Positions 36,604 through 46,150 of a stretch of DNA of 64,000 nt are shown one piece after another; position 1 is the first letter of the stretch; every line of letters starts with the position of its first letter. This stretch comes from Hyphomicrobiales bacterium (GTDB lineage Bacteria; Pseudomonadota; Alphaproteobacteria; Rhizobiales; NORP267), in NCBI GenBank assembly GCA_021775875.1, contig JAJFHA010000008.1:1-64000 (forward strand), given 5' to 3'. Below the pieces are notes generated by a model. The model had not been told where the DNA came from. It was given only the letters and a program-made list of their open reading frames with translations, and did no database searches. The position numbers and the translations under genes are program-made.

Positions 36604-38336
36604 ACAGAGTCGTTGTCAGGTGAAGCGTACCTGATCTGGCGTTTCTCGCTTATCCCGGTATCGAATTGGCGGTCATAGTCGAGCGCAAACAGCATCATGG
36701 CGCGTTCGGTAATTGCGGTGATGGTCAGGGCAGGATTTACGCCGAGTGACCGGGGTAATGCGGACCCGTCGCAAACGTACAAGCCTTGATGAACCTCGTC
36801 ACTGTTCCCGGTGAATACGCGGCATTTGTGGTCAATTGTTCCGTTTTCAGCGTTATCGCCCATGGAGCAACCGCCCAGCGGGTGCACGGATACAAGGTTA
36901 CGACCGAGCATCTTGGACCATGCGGGATTATCTACATATGTGCCACCCAGTGCGGCGGTGGCTTTTTTCAGGGTATCGCTGATGTTCTGGAATACAGGGC
37001 GTTTGCCTGCGTCTTCCCAGTCAATTTTGAGTTTGTCGTTTTCAAGGTGCATTTCACCGTCGCTGCCGTCATGCGCCATCACCAGATATGTCATGGTGGC
37101 GTTGACCGATCCAGTGTAGGCACCAAGGGCAAAGCTTTTGAGCATCCGCCCTTTTTCCGCGAAGAAATCGCGAATGCCGTGGTCGGTATCCTTGCCGAAA
37201 AATGTTCCTGTACCCGCCATCAATTCAGGCAGGGCGGGGCCGAGAACGCTTGGAATGGCACCTTCCTGAATGACCATGCCATCATCAAGATTTTCTGTGT
37301 CGCGCAGATCGATAAGACCGGCAATGACCGGCCCGACCGGGGCTTTGTCGACAATCGGCGGGTGGCCGACGCCGACGGCATCAACCTGCTCGTCGCAATT
37401 ATAGCCAAAGGCAATCACATCACCGTTGCCAGAAAAACCTTTGCCTAACTGATCTGAGAGGTCGAGGCCGTTTTCTTTTGAGCGCAGCAATATTTCCGTG
37501 CTGCCCAGAGTGCCAGCGCCGAGTGTCACTATGGGAGCCGAGAGGGTGCGTAAGTCCGCGCCGTCTGCGTCATCGTCGAGATCGCGGTAGAAAATGAGCC
37601 AATTATCGCCATCGCGTTCAATATGGTGAACCTGAATTCCCGCAAAAATTTCTGCACCATGATCAACAGCGTCCGGCAGGTAATTCATGGGGATGGTGTT
37701 TTTTGACCCCACATTGCAGCCCGAGCAGCAGTCACCGCACAAGGTGCAAGCGGGCTGCACCATGCCCGGAATGTTTCCTTCTGTCCGGTCTTCAAAGGTA
37801 ACGTTGATGGGTGGCAGAACGACTTCTGCGCCAAGCGCTTTGGCGGATTTCCTGAATGCATCCAGTTTTGCCAGTTTGACATCATCAGGGTAGGTGGCGG
37901 GGGTCAACATGGCTTCGGCGCGGCGGTAGCCTTCTTGAAGCCCGTCTTTGCGGTCTTTGCGTAAGGCGGCAGGCCAAAATTCTGTGTCAAAAACCCGGTC
38001 GTCCGGGTGTAGCATCACGTTGCCGTTGATGAGCGATGTGCCGCCGATACCGCATCCCACAAGGACGCTAATTCCCTTATTGGTGTGGAGATCAAAAAGA
38101 GCAGTTTCGTTGCCTAGCTTGGTGAAGCCCAGATCAGCCTGAAAAGATTCAAGCCCATCGCCGAGTGTTTTGGGAAAATTGCCAGGCAGGATTTCTTGGC
38201 CTCGCTCCAGGACCGCTACCCTTAGCCCCATGCGTGATAGCCGTGATGCCGAAGTTCCGGCGCCATATCCAGAACCAACAACAATGGCGTCATAGTTTTC
38301 CTGAAGACCGGTCTTGTTTTTTGAGAGATTTTTCAA
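36600..38336 (-). CDS. GMC-type FAD oxidoreductase, cholesterol-oxidase-like
   Basis: 578 residues from a TTG start (an in-frame stop lies close upstream, and there is no ATG nearby), so the start is less certain. FAD fold YDAIVVGSGYGAGTSASRLSR; GGTSLINGNVML matches the GMC substrate-side loop. The C-terminal signature has VSVHPLGGCSMGD and VCDGSALPRSLGVNPALTITA. A Cys-rich stretch CTLCGDCCSGCN (near residue 200) looks like an iron-sulfur or metal site and is known in ChoD-like relatives. Probably oxidises a sterol or hydroxylated lipid. It runs in the same direction as the phosphoesterase upstream. Confidence 0.85.
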   Translation of the reverse strand: MKNLSKNKTGLQENYDAIVVGSGYGAGTSASRLSRMGLRVAVLERGQEILPGNFPKTLGDGLESFQADLGFTKLGNETALFDLHTNKGISVLVGCGIGGTSLINGNVMLHPDDRVFDTEFWPAALRKDRKDGLQEGYRRAEAMLTPATYPDDVKLAKLDAFRKSAKALGAEVVLPPINVTFEDRTEGNIPGMVQPACTLCGDCCSGCNVGSKNTIPMNYLPDAVDHGAEIFAGIQVHHIERDGDNWLIFYRDLDDDADGADLRTLSAPIVTLGAGTLGSTEILLRSKENGLDLSDQLGKGFSGNGDVIAFGYNCDEQVDAVGVGHPPIVDKAPVGPVIAGLIDLRDTENLDDGMVIQEGAIPSVLGPALPELMAGTGTFFGKDTDHGIRDFFAEKGRMLKSFALGAYTGSVNATMTYLVMAHDGSDGEMHLENDKLKIDWEDAGKRPVFQNISDTLKKATAALGGTYVDNPAWSKMLGRNLVSVHPLGGCSMGDNAENGTIDHKCRVFTGNSDEVHQGLYVCDGSALPRSLGVNPALTITAITERAMMLFALDYDRQFDTGISEKRQIRYASPDNDSV

Positions 38337-38366
38337 AATAAATGTCCGTTTTTATAGGCTTCGAGA

Positions 38367-40187
38367 TCAGTTTAGGGGACCGATTTTCTCGATTAATTCT
38401 GGTTCCGGCTCAGGCCAGGGCCGGTTGGTGCCGAAAATCCGTGGGACGCGCGCGATTTTCATTGCATAAACAAAGAGTTCACCCTTGGTATTGATTTTCA
38501 GCCTCAGGAAATTTTTATAGTCCTTGATACGCAACGACGAGAAGGAATTCGTCCATTGATGATGGAGCAGATTGACGGCTGCACAGAGATAAGTCCCAAA
38601 AATTGTTCCGCCAATAATGCCCCCAAAGGTTACCATTAGAAGCGACGCCAATGCAGGCAGCCAATAGCTAGTTGTTATGTCGATGCCGAGACTTGATATG
38701 ATGGTCGAAGACAATTGAACGCTGAAACAGAATGCTAGCAACAGACCAACAACATGTGCCAGAGTATGGAAAAATCCGGCAACGATTTTAAGACCGGTAC
38801 TGCCTTGGGAAAAACTTGCCAGCGCACCCCAAACGGCAGCGAATACAGCAAAAAATTCCGGTGACACAAACAGCGTTCGAACAAATTTTCCTGCAATTTC
38901 TTGTAATGCGTCCACCATGTTGGCATCGTGACCGAGAATAGCCAGAAATGCGTCGGAGAGGCCAATATCTGCGGTGATGCTGCGGGTTTGGAGGAACCAG
39001 GCGAGGAACGCGTATATCAAGCCGACAGCGGTTGCAAATTCAAGATTGATGAACGGCAATAACAGGTTTTTGAAGGATATCTGGCGCGAGCGCGCGATGG
39101 ACGGGTATGCGGTAACGCGCCGATAATGGTCCGGGTTGCCATCGTCGTTCATATCAAGAGCGAGGGTTTCTGGCGTTGGATGGGTCGGGTGCATAAAGGC
39201 CCCGCCACCGCCTGCTGTAATCAACGTTGGCTGGTTATGATCCTCGACGCCATCGTAGCGGAGATAATGATGCTGATCACCAGATATCAGGAGGTCAATT
39301 TCGGCGCCGTTTTTTGTGAGTAAATCGTGGAGGGTGCGCAAATTGGCCATCATGCGCGGGTCCTTGTAATGATTCGACAGAACCCAGCTTGGGGTAGCGG
39401 TGCATAATATAATTTTTTGCCCTGCCTTTAGGTGGCGATCCGCCATCAGGCTAAAATATTCGGTCTGGGCCCGGTCCAGATAATTTCCAAACTGGTCGTC
39501 GGCACCAATCACCCACCAGTCACCGGGAAGTCTGAGGGTGAAATAGCTGCGCCGCTGGCGGGTTTGCCAACCGCCAATGACCTGGCCCTTTTTGTCTGAC
39601 TCTTTGGCGCGATCAAATCGGGCGGCGCTGATCAGGTTCATGAATGCCTGGAGGCCATCATACCAGTCGTGGTTTCCGGGAATGGCATACAAGTCGGCGA
39701 ATGGTTCCACGCTGTCAGAATTATCCACATCACCTTTGGCGATGCCCCTTGCAGCTTCGCGGAGGGGAACAATAAACCTGTCTTCGTAATTCTCTTTGGA
39801 AGGATTGGGGTAGACCAGGTCGCCGCCAATAACCAAAAACCTACCACGTGGCAAAGTTTCGTCACCGATCGACAATTCGTCTTTTGCAAGACACCGGGCA
39901 ACTGCGTAGGCCGGATCAAACCCGTCACCTACGTCGGCGGAAAAATCAAACCAGAAATCCTTGTTGGTATTGCCTGTTCGGTAATCGACAATGCCAGAAA
40001 ATTTGGCCTTGCTGATCGGGTCGCCTTGTTCCTGTGTTTCCCGATTGTCTGCCAGACCACCAACAACAAGCGCTGCTGCGGCACGCAAGCCGATGCCGGC
40101 AAGCGCCAGAGGAGCATACCAGCGCACCATGTCTTTGCCTTGAGTCCCGAGGGTTGGGGTCGGTGCAATTTCTGGCCTGTCAGGCAT
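38367..40187 (-). CDS. Calcineurin-like metallophosphoesterase with C-terminal membrane domain
   Basis: 606 residues. The phosphoesterase core has VIGGDLVYPNPSKENYEDRF, the hallmark IPGNHDWYDG and LISGDQHHYLRYDG. An N-terminal hydrophobic segment (about 25-45) and at least four more (about 375-395, 440-465, 470-500, 510-540) indicate an integral membrane protein with a cytosolic or periplasmic catalytic domain. Phosphoesterases of this layout are not characterised to my knowledge. It is 30 bases upstream of the GMC gene on the same strand, so they may act on related lipids. Confidence 0.8.
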   Translation of the reverse strand: MPDRPEIAPTPTLGTQGKDMVRWYAPLALAGIGLRAAAALVVGGLADNRETQEQGDPISKAKFSGIVDYRTGNTNKDFWFDFSADVGDGFDPAYAVARCLAKDELSIGDETLPRGRFLVIGGDLVYPNPSKENYEDRFIVPLREAARGIAKGDVDNSDSVEPFADLYAIPGNHDWYDGLQAFMNLISAARFDRAKESDKKGQVIGGWQTRQRRSYFTLRLPGDWWVIGADDQFGNYLDRAQTEYFSLMADRHLKAGQKIILCTATPSWVLSNHYKDPRMMANLRTLHDLLTKNGAEIDLLISGDQHHYLRYDGVEDHNQPTLITAGGGGAFMHPTHPTPETLALDMNDDGNPDHYRRVTAYPSIARSRQISFKNLLLPFINLEFATAVGLIYAFLAWFLQTRSITADIGLSDAFLAILGHDANMVDALQEIAGKFVRTLFVSPEFFAVFAAVWGALASFSQGSTGLKIVAGFFHTLAHVVGLLLAFCFSVQLSSTIISSLGIDITTSYWLPALASLLMVTFGGIIGGTIFGTYLCAAVNLLHHQWTNSFSSLRIKDYKNFLRLKINTKGELFVYAMKIARVPRIFGTNRPWPEPEPELIEKIGPLN

Positions 40188-40418
40188 TTTTTTAATATCC
40201 AGCTCTGGCGGAGGTAGTTGTACTCATCGACACCGAGTTGGACTTTACCCCTTCCATTTCAAAACTCTTCATCGCGTTTCTCGCATAAGAAATACCGAAG
40301 GCCAATCAATGAAAAGTCAAAATGTTGTCATAACAAAATGCTCTACCAACAGAAATATATTGCCTGTCCGGCTGAAAACGGGATTTACCCACCAAGTCAC
40401 AAGACCTATTATCATTGG

Positions 40419-41312
40419 ATGACGGAATTGCTCTCGGTACCGCAGTTTCATCTGTATGGGGAAGACCTCAACGACACCGCTTATGACTTTGTACATGCGG
40501 AGCCAATACAGGTGCGTGCGCGGCAGGCTGGCGGCCTGATATCGCTTCATCGCCACAAATATCTTCGGCAAGTGGTGTTCCTCACTCACGGGCGCTGTAC
40601 CTGCACAATTGAAACTAAATCCCATCACCTTGTTGGACCAGTTTTGGTGCTGCCGCCGCCGGATGTAGCTCACGGCTTCCAGTTTGATAGCAATGCTGAA
40701 GGCGTGGTGATCAGTTTCACCGACGATGTGGTGCGTGGGAAGACCGGTTTGCGGGGTGGTCTGCACGAGCGCCTGATGGCAGCCCAACGGGCCATGTTTG
40801 TGGAGATCAAGAAAGACCGGGTCGCACGCCGCCTGAAGCGTGTGGCGGGGGATATGGTTGGCGAGATCGCGTTGCGACGCGATGGTTACGAGATCGCCAT
40901 GAAATCCGGGCTCGCCTTGATCATTGTTGAAATCTCGCGGCTGATTGGTGTAGGCGGGGCCGAAGGCAACGAATACAATTCCTTTACGGATGAGAAAATT
41001 GAACGGCTTCGCCAACTCATCGAAGATAATTTCCACGAGACCCGCCATCTGACCGATTATGCCGGCTGGCTCAACATGACGCCGGACCGTTTGAACGAAC
41101 ATTGCAAACGGATCACGGGACAGACAGCCGGGTCAATGGTTCGCCAGCGTTTGTTGATCGAAGCCAAACGGCAACTTGTCTATAGCGGTTTATCGGTAAG
41201 TGAGATTGCCTACGATCTCAATTTTTCAGATCCGTCTTATTTTTCCAGATTTTTCCGCAAAGCCACAGGCGCGACGCCGCAGCAATTTCGGCTTGACCCG
41301 GACCAGGAATGA
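40419..41312 (+). CDS. AraC-family transcriptional regulator, PobR-like
   Basis: 297 residues from the ATG at 40419. In-frame ATGs at 40218 and 40338 would add a non-conserved extension. The N-terminal cupin sensor has HRHKYLRQVVFLTHGRCTCTIE. The C-terminal double HTH has LTDYAGWLNMTPDRLNEHCKRITG and the canonical SEIAYDLNFSDPSYFSRFFRKATG. Layout is that of PobR-type activators of aromatic degradation. It lies next to a 3-oxoadipate enol-lactonase-like gene (convergent), which fits such a role. About 230 bases upstream separate it from the divergent phosphoesterase gene. Confidence 0.85.
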   Translation: MTELLSVPQFHLYGEDLNDTAYDFVHAEPIQVRARQAGGLISLHRHKYLRQVVFLTHGRCTCTIETKSHHLVGPVLVLPPPDVAHGFQFDSNAEGVVISFTDDVVRGKTGLRGGLHERLMAAQRAMFVEIKKDRVARRLKRVAGDMVGEIALRRDGYEIAMKSGLALIIVEISRLIGVGGAEGNEYNSFTDEKIERLRQLIEDNFHETRHLTDYAGWLNMTPDRLNEHCKRITGQTAGSMVRQRLLIEAKRQLVYSGLSVSEIAYDLNFSDPSYFSRFFRKATGATPQQFRLDPDQE

Positions 41313-41326
41313 TCTGCCGCTGATCG

Positions 41327-42112
41327 TCAGCCATCTTTCAAAAATTCAAGCACCGCTTTGTTGAATCCTGCCGTGTCTTCAATATTCGACAAATGAGCAC
41401 CATCAAGGGTCACTGACGTCGCGCCGGGAATGGCATCAGCAATCGCTGCGCCATGGTCTGGCGGTGTGGCCACGTCATGCTCGCCAATGATCACCAATAC
41501 CGGAACAGGGACGGATTTGTTGCTGTCCCGGTTGTCCATGGCTGCAATGGCCCAGCAGCACCCACAATAGCCAATCGGCGGGGTGGTCAGGATCATGTCG
41601 CGGACCTTTAGAATGGCTTCCGGGTCATCCGCCTGAAAATTTTCTGTGAACCAGATATTGGTGATCATATCGACGCCGGCTTTCATACCGCCATCCATGA
41701 TCATGTTCACCCGGTCCTCCCAGGTTGTCGCCCCCTTGGGCATATAGGCGGATGTGTTTGCAAGCACCATGCGGTTAAACCGCGAGGGGGCGTTGGCTGC
41801 CATCCATTGCCCGATCATGCCACCCTTCGAGAGACCACAATAATTGGCTTTCTCAATGCCCAAATGATCGAGCAGGCCCAGGGCATCGTTCGCCAGCATT
41901 TCAATAGAATACGCTCCATCTGGCGCTCCGGATTTTCCGTGACCGCGGCTATCGTACCGCACTAACCGGAATGACTTGGTAAAGTCTTCCACTTGCCGGT
42001 CCCACATATGGAGATTGGTACCAAGCGAATTGGACATCAACAAAACTGGCGCATCGTCAGAGCCGTCGATCTGATAATAGATGCTGGTGCCGTTGATCAT
42101 GGCTTCGGGCAT
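41327..42112 (-). CDS. Alpha/beta hydrolase, 3-oxoadipate enol-lactonase (PcaD)-like
   Basis: 261 residues from the ATG at 42112, with AGGAGA six bases upstream. Nucleophile Ser95 in YCGLSKGGMIGQ, oxyanion strand LLMSNSLGTNLHMWD, RYDSRGHGKS, GEHDVATPP (catalytic Asp) and DGAHLSNIE (catalytic His). This set matches PcaD, which opens the enol-lactone of the protocatechuate/catechol branch. No other pca gene is in the window, so another ester or lactone is possible. Confidence 0.8.
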   Translation of the reverse strand: MPEAMINGTSIYYQIDGSDDAPVLLMSNSLGTNLHMWDRQVEDFTKSFRLVRYDSRGHGKSGAPDGAYSIEMLANDALGLLDHLGIEKANYCGLSKGGMIGQWMAANAPSRFNRMVLANTSAYMPKGATTWEDRVNMIMDGGMKAGVDMITNIWFTENFQADDPEAILKVRDMILTTPPIGYCGCCWAIAAMDNRDSNKSVPVPVLVIIGEHDVATPPDHGAAIADAIPGATSVTLDGAHLSNIEDTAGFNKAVLEFLKDG

Positions 42113-42412
42113 GGAAGTCTCCTGCTGGTACGAAGGTTTTAGACGGAGCAAAGCTCGCTGATTTATTCCCCAAATGCCAGAAAAAACCTGTCTCAATTCA
42201 CAATAATGAAAATACCCGGTGAGTTTCGGGGCTAGCCGTGGTTGCATTTTTTGACTGGGTAAACTGGAATTGATCAAAAAAAGGGGCTGGTGCATGTTCC
42301 AAACCTTGACCATCGCCCTTCAACGCGCAAAACTTAGCGCTTCAAATAAGGCAGCACCTTCAGGGTAAGCTGCTGAGGGGCCTATTATATTTATTTTGTG
42401 AGGAGGATGTTT
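42113..42412. promoter_or_regulatory. Divergent intergenic region before coxS
   Basis: 300 bases between the hydrolase and the coxS start, no credible gene. It contains an inverted repeat GCAGC...GCTGC near 42352-42374 and a TTGACC at 42306 without a convincing -10. AGGAGG at 42401-42406 sets the coxS start. No known operator recognised. Confidence 0.4.
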
Positions 42413-42883
42413 ATGCCAACCGTATCGATGACGGTGAACGGGAAAAGTGTTTCAGGCGATGTGTCGGCTAATACGCTGCTCGTGGATTTTCTGCGTGAAA
42501 CGCTTGGAATGACCGGTACCCACGTGGGATGTGATACCAGCCAGTGCGGCGCTTGTGTGGTGCATGTTGAAGGCAAGGCCGCCAAATCCTGCACGCGACT
42601 TGCGGTTCAGTGTGAAGGCGCTGCGGTCACCACAATTGAAGGTCTCGCGAGTGGCGGCGACCTGCACCCGATGCAGGAAGCTTTTCGCGACAATCATGGC
42701 CTTCAATGCGGTTTCTGCACCCCCGGTATGATCATGGCCGGTGTGGATTTAGCGAATCGTCGCGGCAACAAGCTGGATGAAGATACCATCCGTAACGAGC
42801 TTGACGGCAATATCTGTCGCTGTACCGGCTATCACAACATCGTCAAAGCAATCGCGGCTGGTGCTGCGGCAATGGACAAGTAG
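42413..42883 (+). CDS. coxS: CO dehydrogenase-like molybdenum hydroxylase, small [2Fe-2S] subunit
   Basis: 156 residues; AGGAGG six bases before the ATG fixes the start over in-frame codons at 42398 and 42407. The plant-type ferredoxin domain has [12 protein letters not shown] and a fourth Cys in KSCTRLA. The C-terminal domain has [11 protein letters not shown] and [14 protein letters not shown], giving the two [2Fe-2S] clusters. It passes electrons from the molybdenum site to the FAD subunit. First gene of an S-L-M set. Confidence 0.96.
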   Translation: MPTVSMTVNGKSVSGDVSANTLLVDFLRETLGMTGTHVGCDTSQCGACVVHVEGKAAKSCTRLAVQCEGAAVTTIEGLASGGDLHPMQEAFRDNHGLQCGFCTPGMIMAGVDLANRRGNKLDEDTIRNELDGNICRCTGYHNIVKAIAAGAAAMDK

Positions 42884-42892
42884 GGGATCATC

Positions 42893-45256
42893 ATGACTGA
42901 AACAGGTATTGGAGCCCCGGTCAGACGCACCGAGGACAAAAGATTCATCACCGGCAAAGGCCGCTACACGGACGATATTAACGTCCCGCACCAGACCTAT
43001 GCCAGCTTTGTACTTTCACCGCACGCCCATGCCACGATCAACGGAATCGACACAAAGGCCGCCGAAGCTGCGCCTGGTATCGTAGCAGTGTTCACCGGCA
43101 AAGATGTGGCGGAAGCTGGAATTGGTGGGCTGATTTGCGGCTGGATGATCCACAATAAAGACGGCAGTGAAATGGCATCTGGTGCGCATCCGGCTTTGGC
43201 CAACGACAAGGTTCGCTATGTGGGTGATCATGTTGCAATGGTCATTGGTGAAACGCTTGAGCAGGCCCGTGCCGGGGCTGAATTGATTGAGGTGGATTAC
43301 GGCGTTCTGGATGCCAATGTTGAAACCGGCAAGGCCAAAGACAAAAGCGCTCCGCAAATCCATGACGCAGCGCCCGGCAATGCGGTTTATGAATGGGCGA
43401 TTGGCGATGAAGCTGCGGTAGACGCGGCGTTCGAGGCGGCTGATCATGTTACCAGCCTTGATATTGTCAATAACCGGCTGGTGCCGAACGCAATGGAGCC
43501 ACGTGCGGCGATTGGTGATTTTGACGCTGGTACAGGAGATTTTACGCTTCATACCACGAGCCAGAACCCACATGTTGCGCGACTGATCCTGTCCGCATTT
43601 ATCGGGCTGGCGCCTGAAAACAAACTCCGCGTTATCGCGCCGGATGTTGGTGGCGGATTTGGCTCCAAGATTTTTGTTTATGCCGAAGAGACATTGTGTG
43701 TCTGGGCAGCGGGTAAAATTGAACGCCCGATCAAATGGACATCTTCACGGGCAGATGCGTTTCTGAACGACGCCCATGGTCGCGACCATGAAACCAGGGC
43801 CGAACTGGCGCTTGATAAAAATGGCAAGATGCTCGGCCTTCGGGTCAAGACGGTTGCCAATCTCGGCGCTTATCTATCGACCTTCTCGTCCAGCGTGCCG
43901 ACCTATCTGTATGCAACTTTGCTGTCGGGCCAATACAATCTGCCCGCGATCTTTTGCGAGGTGGATGCGGTTTATACCAACACCGCACCGGTGGATGCCT
44001 ATCGCGGCGCTGGCAGGCCAGAAGCCTGTTACGTTATCGAGCGGATTGTTGAAACCGCAGCGCGGGAATTAAATCTCGATCCAGTTGAATTGCGGCGGCG
44101 AAATTTTGTTGCTGAATTCCCTCATGAAACACCGGTTATCATGACCTATGATATTGGTGATTTTGGAGCCTCACTCGATAAGGCGCTTGACCTTGCCGAC
44201 TATGACGGATTTGGCAAACGCAAGGCCGCATCCGAAGCCAATGGCAAATTGCGCGGGATTGGTTTCTCAACCTATATCGAAGCTTGTGGCATCGCGCCGT
44301 CGGCGGCGGTTGGCTCGCTCGGAGCTGGTGTTGGATTATGGGAATCTGCTGAAATTCGCGTCAATCCGACCGGCAATGTGGAAGTTCTTACGGGATCACA
44401 TTCCCATGGTCAGGGCCATGAGACAACGTTTGCTCAATTCACCGCCGACCGTTTGGGCATTCCAATGGATCAAGTCAGTATCGTCCATGGCGATACCGAC
44501 AAGGTGCAGTTCGGGATGGGGACATACGGCTCGCGCTCTGGTGCTGTCGGCATGTCGGCAATGTCCAACGCGATTGACAAGGTGATTGCGAAAGCCACCA
44601 AACTTGCTGCCCATCTTATGGAAGCGTCCGAAGGCGACATCGTCTTTGAAAATGGCAGCTTCTCGGTCAAAGGTACGGATAAATCGCTTGCCTTTGGCGA
44701 AGTATCGTTGGCTGCCTACGTTGCCCATAACATGCCGGAAGGCATGGAGCCCGGATTGAAGGAAGGCGCGTTTTTTGATCCCGCCAACTTCACCTTCCCG
44801 GCCGGGTGTCATATTTGCGAAGTGGAAATTGACCCGGAAACCGGTACCACGGAAATTGCCAATTGGGTGGCTGTGGACGATTTCGGCACCATCATCAATC
44901 CGATGATTGTCGAAGGTCAGGTCCATGGTGGTATCGCCCAGGGCGTTGGCCAGGCACTGGTAGAAGGAGCCGTCTACGACAAGGAATCCGGCCAATTGCT
45001 GACCGGTTCCTTCATGGATTATTGCATGCCGCGTGCTGATAATCTGCCAAGCTTCAAGCTCGGTTTTACAGAAACTGTTTGTCCTTCGAACCCGGTCGGG
45101 GTCAAGGGCTGCGGAGAGGCCGGAGCGATTGCCTCGCCAGCCGCGGTCATGAATGCGGTTACCGATGCGTTGGGGGTCAAGGATGTGCCAATGCCGGCTT
45201 CGCCTGCCACGGTCTGGCAGGCCATCCAGTCTTCAACCAAACAAGCAGCTGAATAG
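42893..45256 (+). CDS. coxL: CO dehydrogenase-like molybdenum hydroxylase, large subunit, form II
   Basis: 787 residues. The molybdopterin-binding subunit of a xanthine-oxidase-family enzyme. The active-site loop at residues 369-375 is AYRGAGR, the form II signature; true CO-oxidising form I enzymes carry AYXCSFR with the Cys that binds copper. The MCD-binding and catalytic segments DVGGGFGSKIF, SHSHGQGHETTFAQ and GVKGCGEAGAIASP (with the catalytic Glu) are present. Form II enzymes are often called CO dehydrogenases, but their physiological substrate is debated. Complete and normal in length. Confidence 0.94.
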   Translation: MTETGIGAPVRRTEDKRFITGKGRYTDDINVPHQTYASFVLSPHAHATINGIDTKAAEAAPGIVAVFTGKDVAEAGIGGLICGWMIHNKDGSEMASGAHPALANDKVRYVGDHVAMVIGETLEQARAGAELIEVDYGVLDANVETGKAKDKSAPQIHDAAPGNAVYEWAIGDEAAVDAAFEAADHVTSLDIVNNRLVPNAMEPRAAIGDFDAGTGDFTLHTTSQNPHVARLILSAFIGLAPENKLRVIAPDVGGGFGSKIFVYAEETLCVWAAGKIERPIKWTSSRADAFLNDAHGRDHETRAELALDKNGKMLGLRVKTVANLGAYLSTFSSSVPTYLYATLLSGQYNLPAIFCEVDAVYTNTAPVDAYRGAGRPEACYVIERIVETAARELNLDPVELRRRNFVAEFPHETPVIMTYDIGDFGASLDKALDLADYDGFGKRKAASEANGKLRGIGFSTYIEACGIAPSAAVGSLGAGVGLWESAEIRVNPTGNVEVLTGSHSHGQGHETTFAQFTADRLGIPMDQVSIVHGDTDKVQFGMGTYGSRSGAVGMSAMSNAIDKVIAKATKLAAHLMEASEGDIVFENGSFSVKGTDKSLAFGEVSLAAYVAHNMPEGMEPGLKEGAFFDPANFTFPAGCHICEVEIDPETGTTEIANWVAVDDFGTIINPMIVEGQVHGGIAQGVGQALVEGAVYDKESGQLLTGSFMDYCMPRADNLPSFKLGFTETVCPSNPVGVKGCGEAGAIASPAAVMNAVTDALGVKDVPMPASPATVWQAIQSSTKQAAE

Positions 45257-45267
45257 GAACAACGATC

Positions 45268-46068
45268 ATGTACGAATTCGATTATCATCGCGCATCAAGC
45301 GTTGCAGATGCTGCTGGTGCCCTCGGCAAGGCTGATGACGGCTCCCTGATTGCGGGTGGCCAGACCTTGCTGCCAACCATGAAAATGCGGCTCGCAAGCC
45401 CGTCCGACCTGGTTGATATTGGCTTTCTCGAAGAGCTGAAAGGCATATCGGTTGAGGGCGGCGGCGTGAAAATTGGCGCCGCAACAACCCATGCCGAAGT
45501 GGCAGGCTCCAGTGATGTTGCTAGCAACATCCCGGCGCTGGCTGCATTGGCGGGTGGCATTGGTGATCCCCATGTGCGCCATATGGGCACAATTGGCGGG
45601 TCGGTCGCGAACAACGACCCGGCGGCGGATTATCCAGCCGCATGCCTTGCCCTTGGAGCCACCATCAACACCGATAAAAGGTCGATTGCAGCTGATGATT
45701 TCTTCACCGGCCTGTTCGAAACGGCTCTGCAAGAAGGTGAAATTATCACCAGCGTGACGTTCCCGGGTGCTGACAAAGCCGCCTATATGAAGTTCGCCAA
45801 TCCGGCTTCGCGCTACGCGATGGTCGGGGTGTTTGTCGCCCAAACCGGTGACGGCGTCCGTGTCGCGGTGACTGGTGCTGGCGAAGACGGCGTGTTCCGT
45901 GTCGCCGATATGGAATCGGCGCTCGGCGGTGATTTCTCTTCCGGTGCCATTTCAGGCGTTTCGGTATCAAGCGACGGGTTGGCTAGTGATATTCATGCCG
46001 GATCCGAATATCGCGCCCATCTGATCGGGGTGATGGCCAGACGCGCCGTTGATGCCGCTAATGGCTGA
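45268..46068 (+). CDS. coxM: CO dehydrogenase-like molybdenum hydroxylase, FAD-binding medium subunit
   Basis: 266 residues. FAD-binding motifs IAGGQTLLPTMKMRLASP (about 29-46) and HMGTIGGSVANNDPAADYPAA (about 106-126, quoted in part) are those of CoxM/xanthine dehydrogenase FAD subunits. Completes the S-L-M heterotrimer; the S-L-M gene order itself is the arrangement of form II clusters (form I are M-S-L). A strong terminator follows it. Confidence 0.95.
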   Translation: MYEFDYHRASSVADAAGALGKADDGSLIAGGQTLLPTMKMRLASPSDLVDIGFLEELKGISVEGGGVKIGAATTHAEVAGSSDVASNIPALAALAGGIGDPHVRHMGTIGGSVANNDPAADYPAACLALGATINTDKRSIAADDFFTGLFETALQEGEIITSVTFPGADKAAYMKFANPASRYAMVGVFVAQTGDGVRVAVTGAGEDGVFRVADMESALGGDFSSGAISGVSVSSDGLASDIHAGSEYRAHLIGVMARRAVDAANG

Positions 46069-46094
46069 CGGCTGTTAGCAACGATTATCAAAAG

Positions 46095-46129
46095 CGGCGG
46101 GAGGTTTAATCTTCCGCCGTTTGTTTTTT
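46095..46129 (+). terminator. Rho-independent terminator between coxM and coxD
   Basis: Stem CGGCGGGAG / CTTCCGCCG (9 bp with one G-T pair), loop GTTTAAT, then TTTGTTTTTT. It ends 22 bases before the coxD start, so maturation genes are expressed by read-through or from a start site inside this short region. Confidence 0.85.
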
Positions 46130-46150
46130 AGCTTGGACTTGTTGGCTTCT

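Noticed and set aside
42893-45256. Calling the hydroxylase a true CO dehydrogenase
   Set aside because: The active-site loop is AYRGAGR and the order is S-L-M; form I CO dehydrogenases have AYXCSFR and M-S-L.
46121-46150. TTG start for coxD inside the terminator T-run
   Set aside because: It would place the start in the terminator tail with no ribosome site; the ATG at 46151 gives the normal length.
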